DNA from: Owenweeksia hongkongensis DSM 17368
GTDB taxonomy: Bacteria; Bacteroidota; Bacteroidia; Flavobacteriales; Schleiferiaceae
Reading direction: 5' to 3'
Length of the DNA stretch: 64,000 bases
Assembly (NCBI RefSeq): GCF_000236705.1
Contig: NC_016599.1
Location: 1,612,001 to 1,676,000, forward strand
In this document: piece by piece, positions 63,609 to 64,000 of the stretch
How positions within the stretch are numbered: position 1 is the stretch's first letter
Layout: each line of letters starts with the position of its first letter
Made by a program: the position numbers and the translations under genes
The notes under the pieces: model-generated
Databases searched by the model: none
What the model saw: only the letters and a program-made list of their open reading frames with translations
Told to the model about the DNA's origin: nothing

Positions 63609-64000
63609 TTCAACTAAAGCCTACTCTGGCCATATTAGCGCTTCTTACACTTTTTGCCTGTGGCAAGGAGGATGAAAAAGATAAAGATCCCGTTGACAAT
63701 TTCAATCGCAAAGAGCTTTTTACCAATTTGGGAGACAAGGTTGTTCTGCCAACTTTCTTAGAGTTCGTAAATACTTCTGATTCCCTTTTTCAAAAGGCTT
63801 TAGCTTTTCAAAACCAACCTAGCACAAATACTTTAACCGAACTACAAACAGCTTGGGTGCAGGCAAAAACATCTTCCAAAAAAATTGAACAGCTAAAGTT
63901 TGGCCCACTCAATGATACCAAAATGTACAGTTTGGTGGACAAATGGGCTACCAATGATGGTTTTATAGAAGGCTTTATCAGCGGCACGGATCCCATCAAT
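63605..64000 (+). CDS. Third imelysin-like lipoprotein, partial
   Basis: 132 codons are visible before the window ends. Starts at ATG 63605 inside the stop of the di-haem gene. Signal MIQLKPTLAILALLTLFACG, lipid cysteine at residue 19, then NRKELFTNLGDKVVLPTFLEF and LQTAWVQAKTSSKKIEQLKFGPL, the N-terminal imelysin pattern. The GxHxxE region is beyond the edge. Confidence 0.85.
   Translation, partial: MIQLKPTLAILALLTLFACGKEDEKDKDPVDNFNRKELFTNLGDKVVLPTFLEFVNTSDSLFQKALAFQNQPSTNTLTELQTAWVQAKTSSKKIEQLKFGPLNDTKMYSLVDKWATNDGFIEGFISGTDPIN

Noticed and set aside
1-64000. tRNA, rRNA, insertion sequences, prophage or defence systems
   Set aside because: I looked for tRNA-like T-loops (the only clear one belongs to tmRNA), transposase or integrase motifs and phage structural genes, and saw none. 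No gene-free stretch over 300 bases remains once the tmRNA is placed.

Overview
The window comes from the chromosome of an aerobic member of the phylum Bacteroidota, most likely class Flavobacteriia (the Cryomorphaceae/Owenweeksia side is a guess). The evidence is: -7 promoter elements of the TAnnTTTG type and no consistent Shine-Dalgarno sequences; five secreted proteins with type IX secretion (T9SS) C-terminal sorting domains, plus porT; a TamL-type lipoprotein; a compact 287-residue primary sigma factor; and a tmRNA whose tag ends in NNFALAA. It is mostly core genome. I found no prophage, insertion sequence, CRISPR array, rRNA or tRNA.

Layout. 1-5.7 kb: a sodium symporter (cut by the window edge), an AGCS alanine/sodium symporter with an extracellular Ig-like extension, an ABC exporter, and a DivIC/FtsB protein. 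5.8-12.5 kb: methylmalonyl-CoA mutase small and large subunits, two paralogous lipoproteins, YbaB and the mutase chaperone MeaB. 12.5-25.5 kb: a T9SS cargo protein, an aminotransferase, a DUF4254/heptosyltransferase pair, TrkH, ubiE-porT, a COG2509 flavoprotein, a CorA-type channel, a DMT permease and an rRNA methyltransferase. 25.5-34.3 kb: TamL, aldolase, AccD, S15, PNPase, RpoD and Rpe. 34.3-37.5 kb: a probable glycine-lipid acyltransferase pair and an AlaDH/saccharopine dehydrogenase-like enzyme. 37.5-38 kb: tmRNA. 38-44.3 kb (minus strand): three paralogous PKD-domain T9SS proteins around an ECF sigma factor and a putative envelope-spanning anti-sigma/beta-barrel protein. 44.4-46.2 kb: TypA/BipA. 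46.4-48.3 kb: a T9SS thioredoxin-like protein, a truncated-hemoglobin-like lipoprotein and a membrane-anchored HMA-like protein. 48.4-58.5 kb: a nearly complete C5-pathway haem cluster (hemH, an AraC regulator, hemA, C, D, E, F, B, L). 58.7-64 kb: an operon of lipoproteins (DUF4856, three imelysin-like proteins, a di-haem cytochrome peroxidase-like protein) behind a promoter flanked by two matching palindromes, which looks iron-controlled.

How it works together. The right third is a haem/iron district. An octamer, TCTAAATA, and palindromes built on it occur at hemH, at the araC-hemA divergent promoter region and at the imelysin operon, suggesting one metal- or haem-responsive regulator. The 38-44 kb block is the most unusual system: a cytoplasmic sigma factor is translationally coupled to a protein with a cytosolic segment, one membrane helix, about 270 acidic linker residues and a predicted outer-membrane barrel, surrounded by secreted PKD proteins. 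That is a plausible one-protein outer-membrane-to-sigma-factor signalling device. Several long frames begin with a TTG that is really part of a TAnnTTTG promoter, so I moved those starts downstream.
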